Of a DNA stretch of 64,000 nucleotides, positions 26,849-34,835 are shown piece by piece. Position 1 is the first letter of the stretch; every line of letters begins with the position of its first letter. The notes below the pieces were generated by a model. That model had not been told where the DNA came from and did not search any database. It was given only the letters and a program-made list of their open reading frames with translations. The position numbers and the translations under genes were made by a program. This stretch comes from Bacteroidota bacterium (GTDB taxonomy: Bacteria; Bacteroidota; Bacteroidia; Chitinophagales; Saprospiraceae). The stretch spans positions 48,985-112,984 of the forward strand of contig CAUJDW010000052.1 in NCBI GenBank assembly GCA_963169455.1. The letters run 5' to 3'.

Positions 26849-27970
26849 CTAAAGAAGTTTCTGCAATGCCGCTTCGATTTGCTCTGCGCCGCGCAGGTTC
26901 ACCGCTGCGATTTTTCCTTCGCGGTCGATCAGGAAGGTGCGGGGGATGCTGTTGACGCCGTAGAGGGCGGCAGGTGCGGATTCCCATTTCTTCAGGTCGC
27001 TTACATGGTATTCCCATTTGAGGTTGTCCTGCTGGATGGCGTCAACCCATCTTTGCTTTTGCTGGGACTGGTAGCTTGCGACCTGCTCCGGGCTGGCCAG
27101 GCGGCTGGCGGTGCGGGAATCGAGCCCGTCGAGGGATACGCTGAAGACCGTGAAGCCCTGGGCTTTATATTTGTCGTAAACCTTGACTACGTTGGGATTT
27201 TCGCGGCGGCAGGGCCCGCACCAGCTCGCCCAGAAGTCGAGCAGCACGATCTTTCCCTTGAGGTCGTGCAGCGAGTAGTTCTTTCCGCTGGGGTTGGGCA
27301 GGGTGATGTTGGGCGCCGGCTGGCCGACCTGGATCAGCTGGGTGGCCATCTGGGCCTGGTATTGGTTTTCGACTGCAGAGATAAATTTGGCGTATTCCTG
27401 CGCCATCTCCCCGTTGGGGTCTTCGGCGGACAGTTTTTGGAGGGCCTTTTTCTGGGTGTCGAGGAATTCGCCGTTGGGCCCCAGCGCCCTGTAGGCCACA
27501 AATACGCCGAGCGCGGGGTTGGCGACCGTGTCAACGAAGTTGGAAATGTCTTCGGCGCTGGCCTGGCGGGCGAAGAGCTTGCTCATGATGCCGGCCAGGG
27601 CCTGGCTGTCCTTCGAACCCCTGATCGTTACGCCATAGGCCTGGAAGTTGTTCAGGTCGCCGGAAACCTCCACTTTTTTTTCGCTGCCATCCAGGATCAG
27701 GTTGATGGACTTGGCGCCCAGGCGCAGCTGGTATATTCCGGCCTGGAGCCCATCCGGAAACTGGAATTCGAAATGGCCGCTGCCATCAACGTCCACCTTC
27801 GCCAGTACGTTGCTGGCTTTTCCGATCATAACCTGGTCGAGGAAAGCCTGCATCTGGGCAGGCGCGTTCTGGATCGTCCCTTCGATCACCGTTCCTTTTG
27901 ATGCGCTGTTGCACTGGGTGTTTAAAAATGCCAATACAATGAGAAGTGAGAGTATCCCGGTCTTTTTCAT
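26849..27970 (-). CDS. TlpA-like thioredoxin lipoprotein with DUF4369-type N-domain
   Basis: A 373-residue periplasmic thiol-disulfide protein. The N-terminus is a lipoprotein signal (ILSLLIVLAFLNTQC). Residues 25-130 form a beta-rich domain like DUF4369 (GTIQNAPAQMQAFLDQVMIG, YQLRLGAKSINLILDG). Residues 235-373 form the redoxin domain (VGQPAPNITLPNPSGKNYSLHDLKGKIVLLDFWASWCGPCRRENPNVV) with active site Cys-Gly-Pro-Cys, then YGVNSIPRTFLIDREGKIAAVNLRG including the cis-Pro. It probably reduces or oxidises envelope proteins. It is convergent with the methyltransferase gene. Confidence 0.92.
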   Translation of the reverse strand: MKKTGILSLLIVLAFLNTQCNSASKGTVIEGTIQNAPAQMQAFLDQVMIGKASNVLAKVDVDGSGHFEFQFPDGLQAGIYQLRLGAKSINLILDGSEKKVEVSGDLNNFQAYGVTIRGSKDSQALAGIMSKLFARQASAEDISNFVDTVANPALGVFVAYRALGPNGEFLDTQKKALQKLSAEDPNGEMAQEYAKFISAVENQYQAQMATQLIQVGQPAPNITLPNPSGKNYSLHDLKGKIVLLDFWASWCGPCRRENPNVVKVYDKYKAQGFTVFSVSLDGLDSRTASRLASPEQVASYQSQQKQRWVDAIQQDNLKWEYHVSDLKKWESAPAALYGVNSIPRTFLIDREGKIAAVNLRGAEQIEAALQKLL

Positions 27971-28011
27971 GTTCAGCAGGATTTTTTGTTATGTTGGTTG
28001 TTTTTAATATA

Positions 28012-30156
28012 TCAGGCTTCCATCAGGCCAGCCAGAGTGCGCTCGTAGAGCTTCTTCCAGTCACTGATTTCTCCGTAGTCTTCCTCGTCGATAATAGCCC
28101 GGCTGCCGGCCACTTCGCCTATTTTTGTAAAAGAAACATTCTGAGAATTTAGATAGTTGACGAGTTCGTCCTCGTCTCGCGGCGCTACCGTTATGAGAAT
28201 GCGGCTCTGGCTTTCGCCAAAGAGATAGGCGTCTTTCCTGAAATTGGCGTCCGTTTCGGCGATGAACCCCAGGCCCCGGGGCATGGCGGATTCCAGCAAG
28301 GCGACAAAGAGGCCGCCCCCGGAAATGCCGTGCGCCGATTCGGCCAGGTTTTTCTGGATAAGCTTTTTCATGTTGGCCTGCACGTGGTATTCTTCGTCCA
28401 GGTCGAAAACCGGAGCTGGTGAGTAATGTATGCCATGAATATGGCGGAGAAATACTGAACTGCCCAGGTCGTTGTGCGGAGTGCCGATCATGTAAATCTG
28501 ATGCCCTGCTGCCTTGAAATCGAGGGTCATCAGCGTGCTGATATCGTCGAATACCCCAAGCATGCCGATGGCGGGTGTGGGGTATGCGGGTTCCGTGCCG
28601 GGGTTGCGGCCCGCCTGCTGGTGAAAGCTGACATGGCTGGCGGCAACGGTGGTGTTCAGTTTTTTGCAGGCATCTCCTATGCCTTTGACGGCCATGGCGA
28701 ACTGCCAGTACATATCCGGTTTGTCAGGGCTGCCGAAGTGGAGGCAGGCGGCTATTGCGAGTGGTTCGGCGCCGGAACAGGCGACATTCCGGGCAGCTTC
28801 CCCTACGGCGATCATGGCTCCGGCATAAGGGTCGGCAAAAACATAAGCGGAGTTGCAGCCCATCGAGGCAGCGAGCACTTTCGGGCAGCCTTCGGCTCTC
28901 AGGGGGGCTGCGTCGGAAAGGAAGCCTTCGGGCTCCGGAGCACCGGGCTGCCGGAGAGCCCGGCGCCTGGAAATGATATTGGGGGAACTGAACAACTTCC
29001 GCGCCGCTTCTATATAGTTGTCGGGCTTGGGAACATGCGACAACCTGTATTTTTCTATCTTTTTCAGGTACTCCGGTTTGGCGAATTTGGGCTGGTAAGC
29101 AGGAGCGCCCCGCCCGGGCAGGAGTGCGCCGGGCTCCAGGCTGGCTATTCGTTCGCCTTCCCGGAAAAACTCCAGCCTGCCGCTGTCCGTCACCTCGCCT
29201 GCTTCCTGGCAGATGAGGCCCCATTTTTCAAAGTGGCTGCGCAGGGTATCCTCTTCCCCCTTTTTTCCAATAGCCATCAAGCGTTCCGGGCTTTCGGAGA
29301 GCAGTATCTCAAAAGCTTCCGTGCCAGGCGCCGGGGCGGGAAGCTTGTCCATGTTAATTTGCATGCCCGTTTTGCCATTGGCGCACATGCCGGCGGCACA
29401 GCCGGCAATGCCGCCGGGCCCGATGGCCTGCACGCCCGAAACTACCCCGGCCCGGATGGCTTCCAGGCAGCTTTCCATCAATTGATTTGAACGGAACTCC
29501 TCCCCAAATTGTACAGCCGGCGGTTCCACGATGAACACCGGCTTGCCGGGGCCCTCGGCCCGGGGTGGAATCACTTGGGCGGCGCGCACCAGCCCAAGCG
29601 ATATGGCGCTGGCCTGGATGTCGTCGTTGTAGCAATCGCCGAACCAGGCCTCGCTGCCCATGCCCGGCAAGCCCAGGCTGTTGTTGTAATCGGCCATGCC
29701 CTCTAAAAAACCGCGCATCAGGCGCCGGGTATCGTCGAGCCCGGCATTCCCGAAGCGCAGGGCGCTCAGGCAGGCTGCAGGCCTGGCCCCAAGCGAAATG
29801 ATGCTGCGGTGGGCGCCGCCGACAAGGGCGCCGCCGCTCCGGTAAGGGCCGACAGAGGTGGAATGGCTGAGCGTGCCGGCTGCGACGGCGCATGCCCAGC
29901 CGTCGCCGATATTGGCCAGCCCCGCCGGCTCTCCGCAGGCGCCCGCAGGCAGCGCCTTCCCTTCCCGGGGTAGCGTTTTGAGCCAGAAAAGGGCGTTTTT
30001 GAAAGAGCAGCGCTCCGACCACATCACAGCAAAAATGCGGAGTTCCGTGTAGTTGGGGGTGCGCCCCAGAGCCTTGGTTATGCTTTGGAATTCTTCTTCG
30101 GTAAGCCCTAATTCTTTCGCTACTTCAACCGTTATCGGAGGTTCAGTGGCCCGCAT
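28012..30156 (-). CDS. PurL-like protein with degenerate active site (probable pseudoenzyme)
   Basis: A 714-residue protein aligning end to end with the small form of FGAM synthase (PurL). The fold signature is intact (LGRTPNYTELRIFAVMWSE, GARPAACLSALRFGN, LSESPERLMAIG, LFGESQSRILI, SAHGISGGGLFVAL). Key positions are changed. The catalytic His of MWSEHC is Arg49. The ESHNHPS loop reads GTLSHST from Gly94, losing the metal Glu. QDMGAAG reads QAIGPGG, TTDCN reads SMGCN, GGNVS reads ASHVS, and AHDVSEGG reads AHGISGGG. Six separate sites lost acidic or His residues while the frame stayed open, so catalysis is unlikely. A GTG at 30183 overlaps the predicted promoter; the ATG at 30156 is preferred. 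It lies downstream of an oxidase subunit III gene. Confidence 0.85.
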   Translation of the reverse strand: MRATEPPITVEVAKELGLTEEEFQSITKALGRTPNYTELRIFAVMWSERCSFKNALFWLKTLPREGKALPAGACGEPAGLANIGDGWACAVAAGTLSHSTSVGPYRSGGALVGGAHRSIISLGARPAACLSALRFGNAGLDDTRRLMRGFLEGMADYNNSLGLPGMGSEAWFGDCYNDDIQASAISLGLVRAAQVIPPRAEGPGKPVFIVEPPAVQFGEEFRSNQLMESCLEAIRAGVVSGVQAIGPGGIAGCAAGMCANGKTGMQINMDKLPAPAPGTEAFEILLSESPERLMAIGKKGEEDTLRSHFEKWGLICQEAGEVTDSGRLEFFREGERIASLEPGALLPGRGAPAYQPKFAKPEYLKKIEKYRLSHVPKPDNYIEAARKLFSSPNIISRRRALRQPGAPEPEGFLSDAAPLRAEGCPKVLAASMGCNSAYVFADPYAGAMIAVGEAARNVACSGAEPLAIAACLHFGSPDKPDMYWQFAMAVKGIGDACKKLNTTVAASHVSFHQQAGRNPGTEPAYPTPAIGMLGVFDDISTLMTLDFKAAGHQIYMIGTPHNDLGSSVFLRHIHGIHYSPAPVFDLDEEYHVQANMKKLIQKNLAESAHGISGGGLFVALLESAMPRGLGFIAETDANFRKDAYLFGESQSRILITVAPRDEDELVNYLNSQNVSFTKIGEVAGSRAIIDEEDYGEISDWKKLYERTLAGLMEA

Positions 30157-30182
30157 GTCTTTCCGGCTTGTTTTTGAAAGCA

Positions 30183-30190
30183 CAAAGATA
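30183..30190 (-). promoter_or_regulatory. -7 element of the PurL-like gene
   Basis: TATCTTTG on the minus strand matches TAnnTTTG and lies 26 bases before the ATG at 30156, inside the 54-base gap after the oxidase gene. The PurL-like gene may therefore have its own promoter besides read-through. Confidence 0.4.
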
Positions 30191-30210
30191 AAACAAGTCT
30201 GCGGACAAAA

Positions 30211-30855
30211 CTATGCGATCAGGTAGTTCAGGAAAAAGAACAAAACGAGGTATATCCATAGGGCGTCCAGGAAGTGCCAGTAGATGGTAAGCAGGCGAAG
30301 CTTCAGCCGCTTGTCCGGGTCGGAGAAATATACCAGCACGCTGACGGGCTCTTTCATCCGTTTTCGGGCGGTGTTCAGAAAGCCGATCAGAAAGGGCAGC
30401 CCGGCTATGACGTGGGCGAAGTGCAGCCCGGAGATCAGGTAGAGGTAACCTGCCGAATTGTCGGTATGGATGAATATCTGCCGGCTGAACAACTGCGACC
30501 AGCCCCAAAACTGCATGCCCAGAAAGAAAAGCGATAAGACTATAGTAACCCCCAGCGCCTGCTGATAACTTCGGGTGTCATCGGCGCGGTAGGCTCGTTT
30601 GGCCCATAACATGGCCGCGCTGCTGCCCAGCAGGATCAAGGTGTTGAAGAAGAAAATGACGGGCAGGCGAAGGGCCGGCTGGCCGCTCTGCACCCGGGTG
30701 TAAACAAAAGCTGCCGAAAAAGCCAGAAAAAGCGCTGTTATGCCGAATAACAGCAATGCGAGCATCACATTATAAGGGTGAAAGGCAAAGGACTGGTATT
30801 CGTTGAATTCGCCGGATGCCTTTTCTTCATTCATTTCCTGGCCCTGGTCATTCAT
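30211..30855 (-). CDS. Heme-copper oxidase subunit III
   Basis: A 214-residue membrane protein with five predicted segments, the short five-helix form of cytochrome c oxidase subunit III. Characteristic are FAFHPYNVMLALLLFGITALFLAFSAAF, YLISGLHFAHVIAGLPFL and the terminal LTIYWHFLDALWIYLVLFF. The frame stays open 93 codons further upstream, but that part overlaps the DUF2256 gene and lacks oxidase features, so the ATG at 30855 is used. No subunit I or II gene is nearby, unlike the usual cta clusters, so this is a stand-alone or extra subunit III. Confidence 0.88.
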   Translation of the reverse strand: MNDQGQEMNEEKASGEFNEYQSFAFHPYNVMLALLLFGITALFLAFSAAFVYTRVQSGQPALRLPVIFFFNTLILLGSSAAMLWAKRAYRADDTRSYQQALGVTIVLSLFFLGMQFWGWSQLFSRQIFIHTDNSAGYLYLISGLHFAHVIAGLPFLIGFLNTARKRMKEPVSVLVYFSDPDKRLKLRLLTIYWHFLDALWIYLVLFFFLNYLIA

Positions 30856-30872
30856 TGGCTGGTTAAGATTTA

Positions 30873-31064
30873 TTAAATACTTTGTCCCTGAAAACCATTG
30901 TCTTCCGGCGGCGCTCCGCCCCTTTTTCTGCTGCGCCGGCAGCGCTCGCTGCAATAGGTGACTTCCATCCAGCAGTTTTCCCACTTTTTGCGCCAACTGA
31001 AAGAGCGCCCGCAGGACGGGCAGGTTTTCAGGGGCAGGTCCCTCTTCTTCCTTTGCCGCGGCAT
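30873..31064 (-). CDS. DUF2256 zinc-ribbon-like small protein
   Basis: A 63-residue protein with the DUF2256 signature: KTCPSCGRSFSWRKKWENCWMEVTYCSERCRRSRKR. The two CxxC-type pairs (CPSC and CSERC) suggest one zinc site, and WRKKWExxWxxVxYCSERCR is the family's conserved core. Function is unknown. The ATG at 31064 is preferred over 31076 because family members start shortly before the zinc motif. It ends 17 bases before oxidase subunit III, so the two are probably co-transcribed. Confidence 0.85.
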   Translation of the reverse strand: MPRQRKKRDLPLKTCPSCGRSFSWRKKWENCWMEVTYCSERCRRSRKRGGAPPEDNGFQGQSI

Positions 31065-31140
31065 AAACGCTTCCATTTGATGGGTAAAACCAGGGAAGCG
31101 GGCAATGGTTCAAACCATCGGGAAAAACAAACAAAATGCC

Positions 31141-31148
31141 TAAATTTG
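31141..31148 (+). promoter_or_regulatory. -7 element of the zinc-ribbon gene
   Basis: TAAATTTG matches TAnnTTTG and is followed by GCTT and the ATG at 31153, the same four-base spacing as at the FRG gene. If active, it gives a leaderless or nearly leaderless mRNA. Confidence 0.35.
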
Positions 31149-31152
31149 GCTT

Positions 31153-32001
31153 ATGAAATGCCCAAACTGCCAGACAGAATTACCCTCCGGTGCGCGATTC
31201 TGCTTCAACTGCGGTGCGCCCCAGGAACCTCCGGGCCGGCGCAGGGAGCCGCCCCTGAAAGCGCGCATCGACCTCGCCGGCAATGTGGAGCAGCAACTCA
31301 CCGAGCAGTTCTTTCTGGCGCTGCGGCAAAGGGTGGAGGAGGAACACGAGCCCGGGCGTTTCCAGCCCTATTCCGAGCGCCTTTATGAATCGGGCTTCCG
31401 CGATACCGTTTTCAGGCGCTCCGCTCAGCTGGCGGAAGAACTGAAAGCCCTGGCGCGCGATGGCCAGCCCGCCCCGGGCCTCATCAACCACAGCGTGGAA
31501 CTGCTTTTCGAAGGCCTGCTCGATTATTTCATCATTCGCCACTGCAAAGATATCAATGCAGTAACCCTGCCGGAAAGCATCCTGAAATACGAAGGACAGG
31601 CCTGGGAGGATATAAACCTCTTCAATATGATCCTCGACCACCTGGACTTCAAGAGCGAACCCGATGAAAAGGTTTACCTGGACTTCCTGAAAATGCCGGT
31701 GAGCAAGCTCAAAAATGCGGGCAAATTCTTTTTGTTTCCCCAACGCGACGAACGCATCCTGTTCATCTGCGACCAGAGCCTGCTCGGTTCCTGTAAGGAG
31801 GGTTTCGCCATGACCGAAAAAGCGCTCTACTGGAAAGCCCAGTTGCAGACGGCCCGCAGGGCCGGTTACGACGCATTGGAGGACATTCGCCGCGAAAAAG
31901 ACTGGCTGCTGATCAACGGGCACTTTTTTCATGCTTCGCCCACGCTGGATGCGAAGATGCTGCGCCTGCTCAAAAAGATCAGGTTGCTGCATCCTGCCTG
32001 A
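31153..32001 (+). CDS. Zinc-ribbon protein of unknown function
   Basis: A 282-residue soluble protein. Residues 1-25 form a zinc ribbon with two CxxC pairs (MKCPNCQTELPSGARFCFNCG). The remainder is a mostly helical domain without a name I recognise, including YFIIRHCKDINAVTLPESILKYEGQAWEDINLFNMILDHL and a C-terminal segment (ALYWKAQLQTARRAGYDAL) that resembles the conserved tryptophan region of small PH-like or DUF domains. The role may be nucleic-acid or protein binding, but that is a guess from the ribbon alone. Confidence 0.7.
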   Translation: MKCPNCQTELPSGARFCFNCGAPQEPPGRRREPPLKARIDLAGNVEQQLTEQFFLALRQRVEEEHEPGRFQPYSERLYESGFRDTVFRRSAQLAEELKALARDGQPAPGLINHSVELLFEGLLDYFIIRHCKDINAVTLPESILKYEGQAWEDINLFNMILDHLDFKSEPDEKVYLDFLKMPVSKLKNAGKFFLFPQRDERILFICDQSLLGSCKEGFAMTEKALYWKAQLQTARRAGYDALEDIRREKDWLLINGHFFHASPTLDAKMLRLLKKIRLLHPA

Positions 32002-32222
32002 GCTATCCCGGCCACCTCGTCTAACTGGCTGATTCCGGCTTGCCTCGCCACCTCTGTGCAGCGAGCTTTAACTTTCTTCCACGCGGGACGTGGCTTGTTT
32101 TCGATGAGGGCGCTGCCGGCAGGATTTGCTGGAACGCCGAAAATGTCATTTCTTTGCCTGGCGTTTTGCGGCATACCCGTTCGCTGCTGAACAAGCCGGC
32201 GGCTTAACTGTTGAAAATGCAT

Positions 32223-32230
32223 TATCTTTG
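32223..32230 (+). promoter_or_regulatory. -7 element of pdhA
   Basis: TATCTTTG matches TAnnTTTG, 60 bases before the preferred pdhA ATG. It supports the shorter protein start, since codons upstream of 32230 would not be on the transcript. Nothing else is recognisable in the 289 bases between the two genes. Confidence 0.45.
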
Positions 32231-32290
32231 GGGAAATTTTCTCCCTTGTCCGACACCCTGATTGAAACAGCGATAAATCACCACCAGCTT

Positions 32291-33331
32291 ATGGATACCG
32301 TAACGGAAAACAAGAAAAAAACCGCCAAGAAAAAAGCTGACAAGCCGGCATACAGCAAGGAAATGTACCTCAGCTGGTACGAGCTGATGCTGCGCATACG
32401 CCGCTTTGAGGAGCGCGCCCTGATGATGTACGGGCAGCAAAAGATCCGCGGTTTCTGCCACGTTTACATTGGGCAGGAAGCCGTTGCAGCCGGCATCGAA
32501 TCGGCTATTCGCCGCGAAGACGCCATCGTCACCGCGTACCGCCAGCACGGCACGGCCCTGGGGCGCGGCTGTTCTTCCCGCGAGTGCATGGCCGAACTCT
32601 TTGGCAAGGCTACGGGCATCGTCAAAGGGAAAGGCGGCTCCATGCACTTTTTCTCCGCCGAGCACCGCTATTTCGGGGGCAACGGCATTGTGGGCGCACA
32701 GATACCCATCGGCACGGGCATCGCTTTCGCCGAAAAATACAAAGGCACCGATAATTTGTGCGTGACCATGTTCGGCGACGGCGCCGCGAGGCAGGGCTCC
32801 CTGCACGAGTCCTTCAACATGGCCATGAACTGGAAACTGCCGGTGCTCTACATCGTTGAGAACAACGGCTACGCCATGGGCACAAGCGTCAAACGGACCA
32901 GCAATGTCGTCGAATTGTACAAACTGGGCGCCTCCTATGACATCCCCAGCGAAGCGGTGGACGGCATGAACCCGGAAGCCGTGCACGAGGCCGTCAGCCG
33001 CGCCGCCGAATTCATCCGCGCCGGCAAAGGGCCCTACTTCCTGGAAATCCGCACCTACCGCTACAAGGGCCACTCTGTATCCGACCCCGCAAAATACCGC
33101 ACTAAGGAAGAAGTACAGGAATATCAGGAACGCGACCCGGTCAAAATGACCGAGCGGAAAATCCTCGACAACAATATCGCAACGGAGCAGGAGATCCGGG
33201 CAATCCAGGAAAAAATCAAGGAGGAAATCCTCGACGCCGTCAACTTTGCCGAAGAATCCCCCTATCCGGACCCGGCCGAACTGTGGAACGACAACTACCT
33301 GCAGCCCGATTATCCTTATATCCGGGATTAG
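32291..33331 (+). CDS. pdhA: Pyruvate dehydrogenase E1 component, alpha subunit
   Basis: A 346-residue thiamine diphosphate enzyme subunit that decarboxylates pyruvate with a beta partner. The ATG at 32291 (MDTVTENKKK) gives the normal length; an upstream ATG at 32126 lies before the promoter. The thiamine motif is complete: MFGDGAARQGSLHESFNMAMNWKLPVLYIVENNGYAMG. The N-terminal RIRRFEERALMMYGQQKIRGFCHVYIGQEAVAAG and TAYRQHGTAL are canonical, as is the phospho-loop region TYRYKGHSVSDPAKYR. The beta subunit and E2 genes are not adjacent. A strong terminator follows. Confidence 0.94.
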   Translation: MDTVTENKKKTAKKKADKPAYSKEMYLSWYELMLRIRRFEERALMMYGQQKIRGFCHVYIGQEAVAAGIESAIRREDAIVTAYRQHGTALGRGCSSRECMAELFGKATGIVKGKGGSMHFFSAEHRYFGGNGIVGAQIPIGTGIAFAEKYKGTDNLCVTMFGDGAARQGSLHESFNMAMNWKLPVLYIVENNGYAMGTSVKRTSNVVELYKLGASYDIPSEAVDGMNPEAVHEAVSRAAEFIRAGKGPYFLEIRTYRYKGHSVSDPAKYRTKEEVQEYQERDPVKMTERKILDNNIATEQEIRAIQEKIKEEILDAVNFAEESPYPDPAELWNDNYLQPDYPYIRD

Positions 33332-33352
33332 GCAGGTTTTTACCGGCCCGGG

Positions 33353-33387
33353 CGGCGATGAGGCACTGCTTCATCGCCGTTTTTTTA
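33353..33387 (+). terminator. Intrinsic terminator of pdhA
   Basis: CGGCGATGA (33353-33361) pairs perfectly with TCATCGCCG (33371-33379) around a nine-base loop and is followed by eight T residues, 22 bases after the stop codon. Confidence 0.9.
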
Positions 33388-33419
33388 TCCCAAACCCCTG
33401 GCGGAAACAAAACTTTATT

Positions 33420-33427
33420 TATTTTTG
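33420..33427 (+). promoter_or_regulatory. -7 element of the TPR protein gene
   Basis: TATTTTTG matches TAnnTTTG and lies 38 bases before the ATG at 33466, directly after the pdhA terminator. Confidence 0.4.
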
Positions 33428-33465
33428 CGTGGCTTTTTAAAAACGGCCCAAAATTAACGAGAACA

Positions 33466-34161
33466 ATGGCAAGAAGAAAAAGGAATCCAAAGCAGGCAGG
33501 AGACACATTGGTGGATATTGTCGAGGTGCGGGACTCCGCCCAGAGTTTTTTTGAAGAGAACCAGAAGCTGGCCTTTGGCCTGCTCGCCGCCCTGGTGGTG
33601 GTTATCGGCGGTTTTTTCGCATACAACAACTTCTATAAGAAGCCCCGGCAGAAAGAAGCTGTAGACCAGATGTTCCGCGCCCAGGAGCAGTTCGAGCGCG
33701 ACTCTTTTGCCCTGGCCCTTACCAATCCCGGCGGCGGTTACCTGGGCTTCCTCGATATCATCGAAAAATACAAAGGCACCGCGGCGGCCAACTCGGCCCG
33801 CTACTATGTCGGCGTTTCCTATCTCAACCTCGGGAAATACGAAGCGGCCATCGACTACCTGCAGCAGTTCAAGGCGGTGGGGGAAGTGACGCCCATCGCC
33901 AAGTTCGGAGCCCTGGGCGACGCCTATTCGGAACTCCAGGACATGGACGCCGCCATGAAAAACTACAAAAAGGCGGTGAGCAGGGGTGAAAATGATGTGC
34001 TGACCCCTTATTACCTCAAAAAGATCGGCATGCTGCACGAGCGCAACGGCAATTTCGCCGAGGCTTCGAAGGTTTATCAGGAGATCAAGGACAAGTATCC
34101 GAATTCTCCTTCCGGGCGCGACATAGAGAAGTACCTGGCCCGCGTATCCGCCAAAGGATAA
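33466..34161 (+). CDS. Membrane-anchored TPR protein (YfgM-like)
   Basis: A 231-residue protein. The frame is open from 33283, but the ATG at 33466 follows the promoter and starts a basic N-terminus (MARRKRNPKQ). One membrane segment lies at about residues 41-59 (LAFGLLAALVVVIGGFFAY), leaving the C-terminal part in the periplasm. Tetratricopeptide repeats follow: ANSARYYVGVSYLNLGKYEAAIDYLQQF, AKFGALGDAYSELQDMDAAMKNYKKAV and PYYLKKIGMLHERNGNFAEASKVYQEIKDKYP. The layout matches YfgM/ancillary SecYEG proteins; a chaperone or complex-assembly role is inferred. Confidence 0.85.
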   Translation: MARRKRNPKQAGDTLVDIVEVRDSAQSFFEENQKLAFGLLAALVVVIGGFFAYNNFYKKPRQKEAVDQMFRAQEQFERDSFALALTNPGGGYLGFLDIIEKYKGTAAANSARYYVGVSYLNLGKYEAAIDYLQQFKAVGEVTPIAKFGALGDAYSELQDMDAAMKNYKKAVSRGENDVLTPYYLKKIGMLHERNGNFAEASKVYQEIKDKYPNSPSGRDIEKYLARVSAKG

Positions 34162-34181
34162 ACACACTTCCGGCCTGGTGG

Positions 34182-34222
34182 AAAAGGGCAGGGTTCCTGG
34201 TGGGCTTTGCCCTTTTTCTTTT
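34182..34222 (+). terminator. Intrinsic terminator of the TPR gene
   Basis: AAAAGGGCA (34182-34190) pairs with TGCCCTTTT (34208-34216), and a T-rich tract (TTTTTCTTTT) overlaps and follows the arm. It lies 20 bases after the stop codon. Confidence 0.8.
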
Positions 34223-34305
34223 CAGGCTGTTTTTCCTGTTTTTTCCCCTGCTTAAGCTTCAGGCGGCTGCGGAACACACTCATCATCAACCTAAGACATA
34301 AAGCC

Positions 34306-34821
34306 ATGGCAAGTGCATTGAAAAACCTCTCGGAGTACAATGAGCAGAACATCCCTTCCGCGGAAGGCCTGCTATTCGGCATTGTCGTTTCGGAGTGGAA
34401 TACCAAGATTACCCACGCCCTGTATGAAGCTTGTTATGAAACCCTGGCCAAACACGGCGCCCGGGAAGAAAACATCCATGTCATCCAGGTGCCGGGCTCC
34501 TTTGAGTTGCCGGCCGGCGCCAGAATGCTCGCCGACCGCCTGAAGGTGGACGCCGTGATTTGCCTGGGCTGCGTGATCAAGGGGGAAACCAGCCACAACG
34601 AGTACATCAACTACGCCGTGGCCAACAGCCTGGCGAACCTCGGCATGATGTACGGCAGGCCTTTTGTTTTTGGCGTCCTCACGCCGGACAACGAGCAGCA
34701 GGCCCTCGACCGCGCCGGAGGGAAACACGGCAATAAGGGGGTAGAGGCCGCCATAACGGCCATCCGGATGGCTGACCTTCGGAAAAACCTGGGGGAAACC
34801 AAACCGAAAATCGGATTTTAG
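34306..34821 (+). CDS. ribH: 6,7-dimethyl-8-ribityllumazine synthase
   Basis: A 171-residue enzyme joining the pyrimidine and dihydroxybutanone phosphate precursors in the penultimate step of riboflavin synthesis. The ATG at 34306 gives the standard length. Motifs are GIVVSEWNTKITHALYEACYETL, VIQVPGSFELPAGARML and VICLGCVIKGETSHNEYI (catalytic His in the TSHNEY-type motif), with the C-terminal PDNEQQALDRAGGKHGNKGVEAA. No FMN riboswitch is seen upstream. The MBL hydrolase follows after 14 bases. Confidence 0.97.
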   Translation: MASALKNLSEYNEQNIPSAEGLLFGIVVSEWNTKITHALYEACYETLAKHGAREENIHVIQVPGSFELPAGARMLADRLKVDAVICLGCVIKGETSHNEYINYAVANSLANLGMMYGRPFVFGVLTPDNEQQALDRAGGKHGNKGVEAAITAIRMADLRKNLGETKPKIGF

Positions 34822-34835
34822 GGAAAAATATCGAA

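Noticed and set aside
30856..31134. N-terminal extension of oxidase subunit III
   Set aside because: The 93 extra codons are a different frame over the DUF2256 gene, lack membrane helices and start without support.
34162..34305. FMN riboswitch upstream of ribH
   Set aside because: The gap is short, holds a terminator of the previous gene, and lacks the conserved RFN element.
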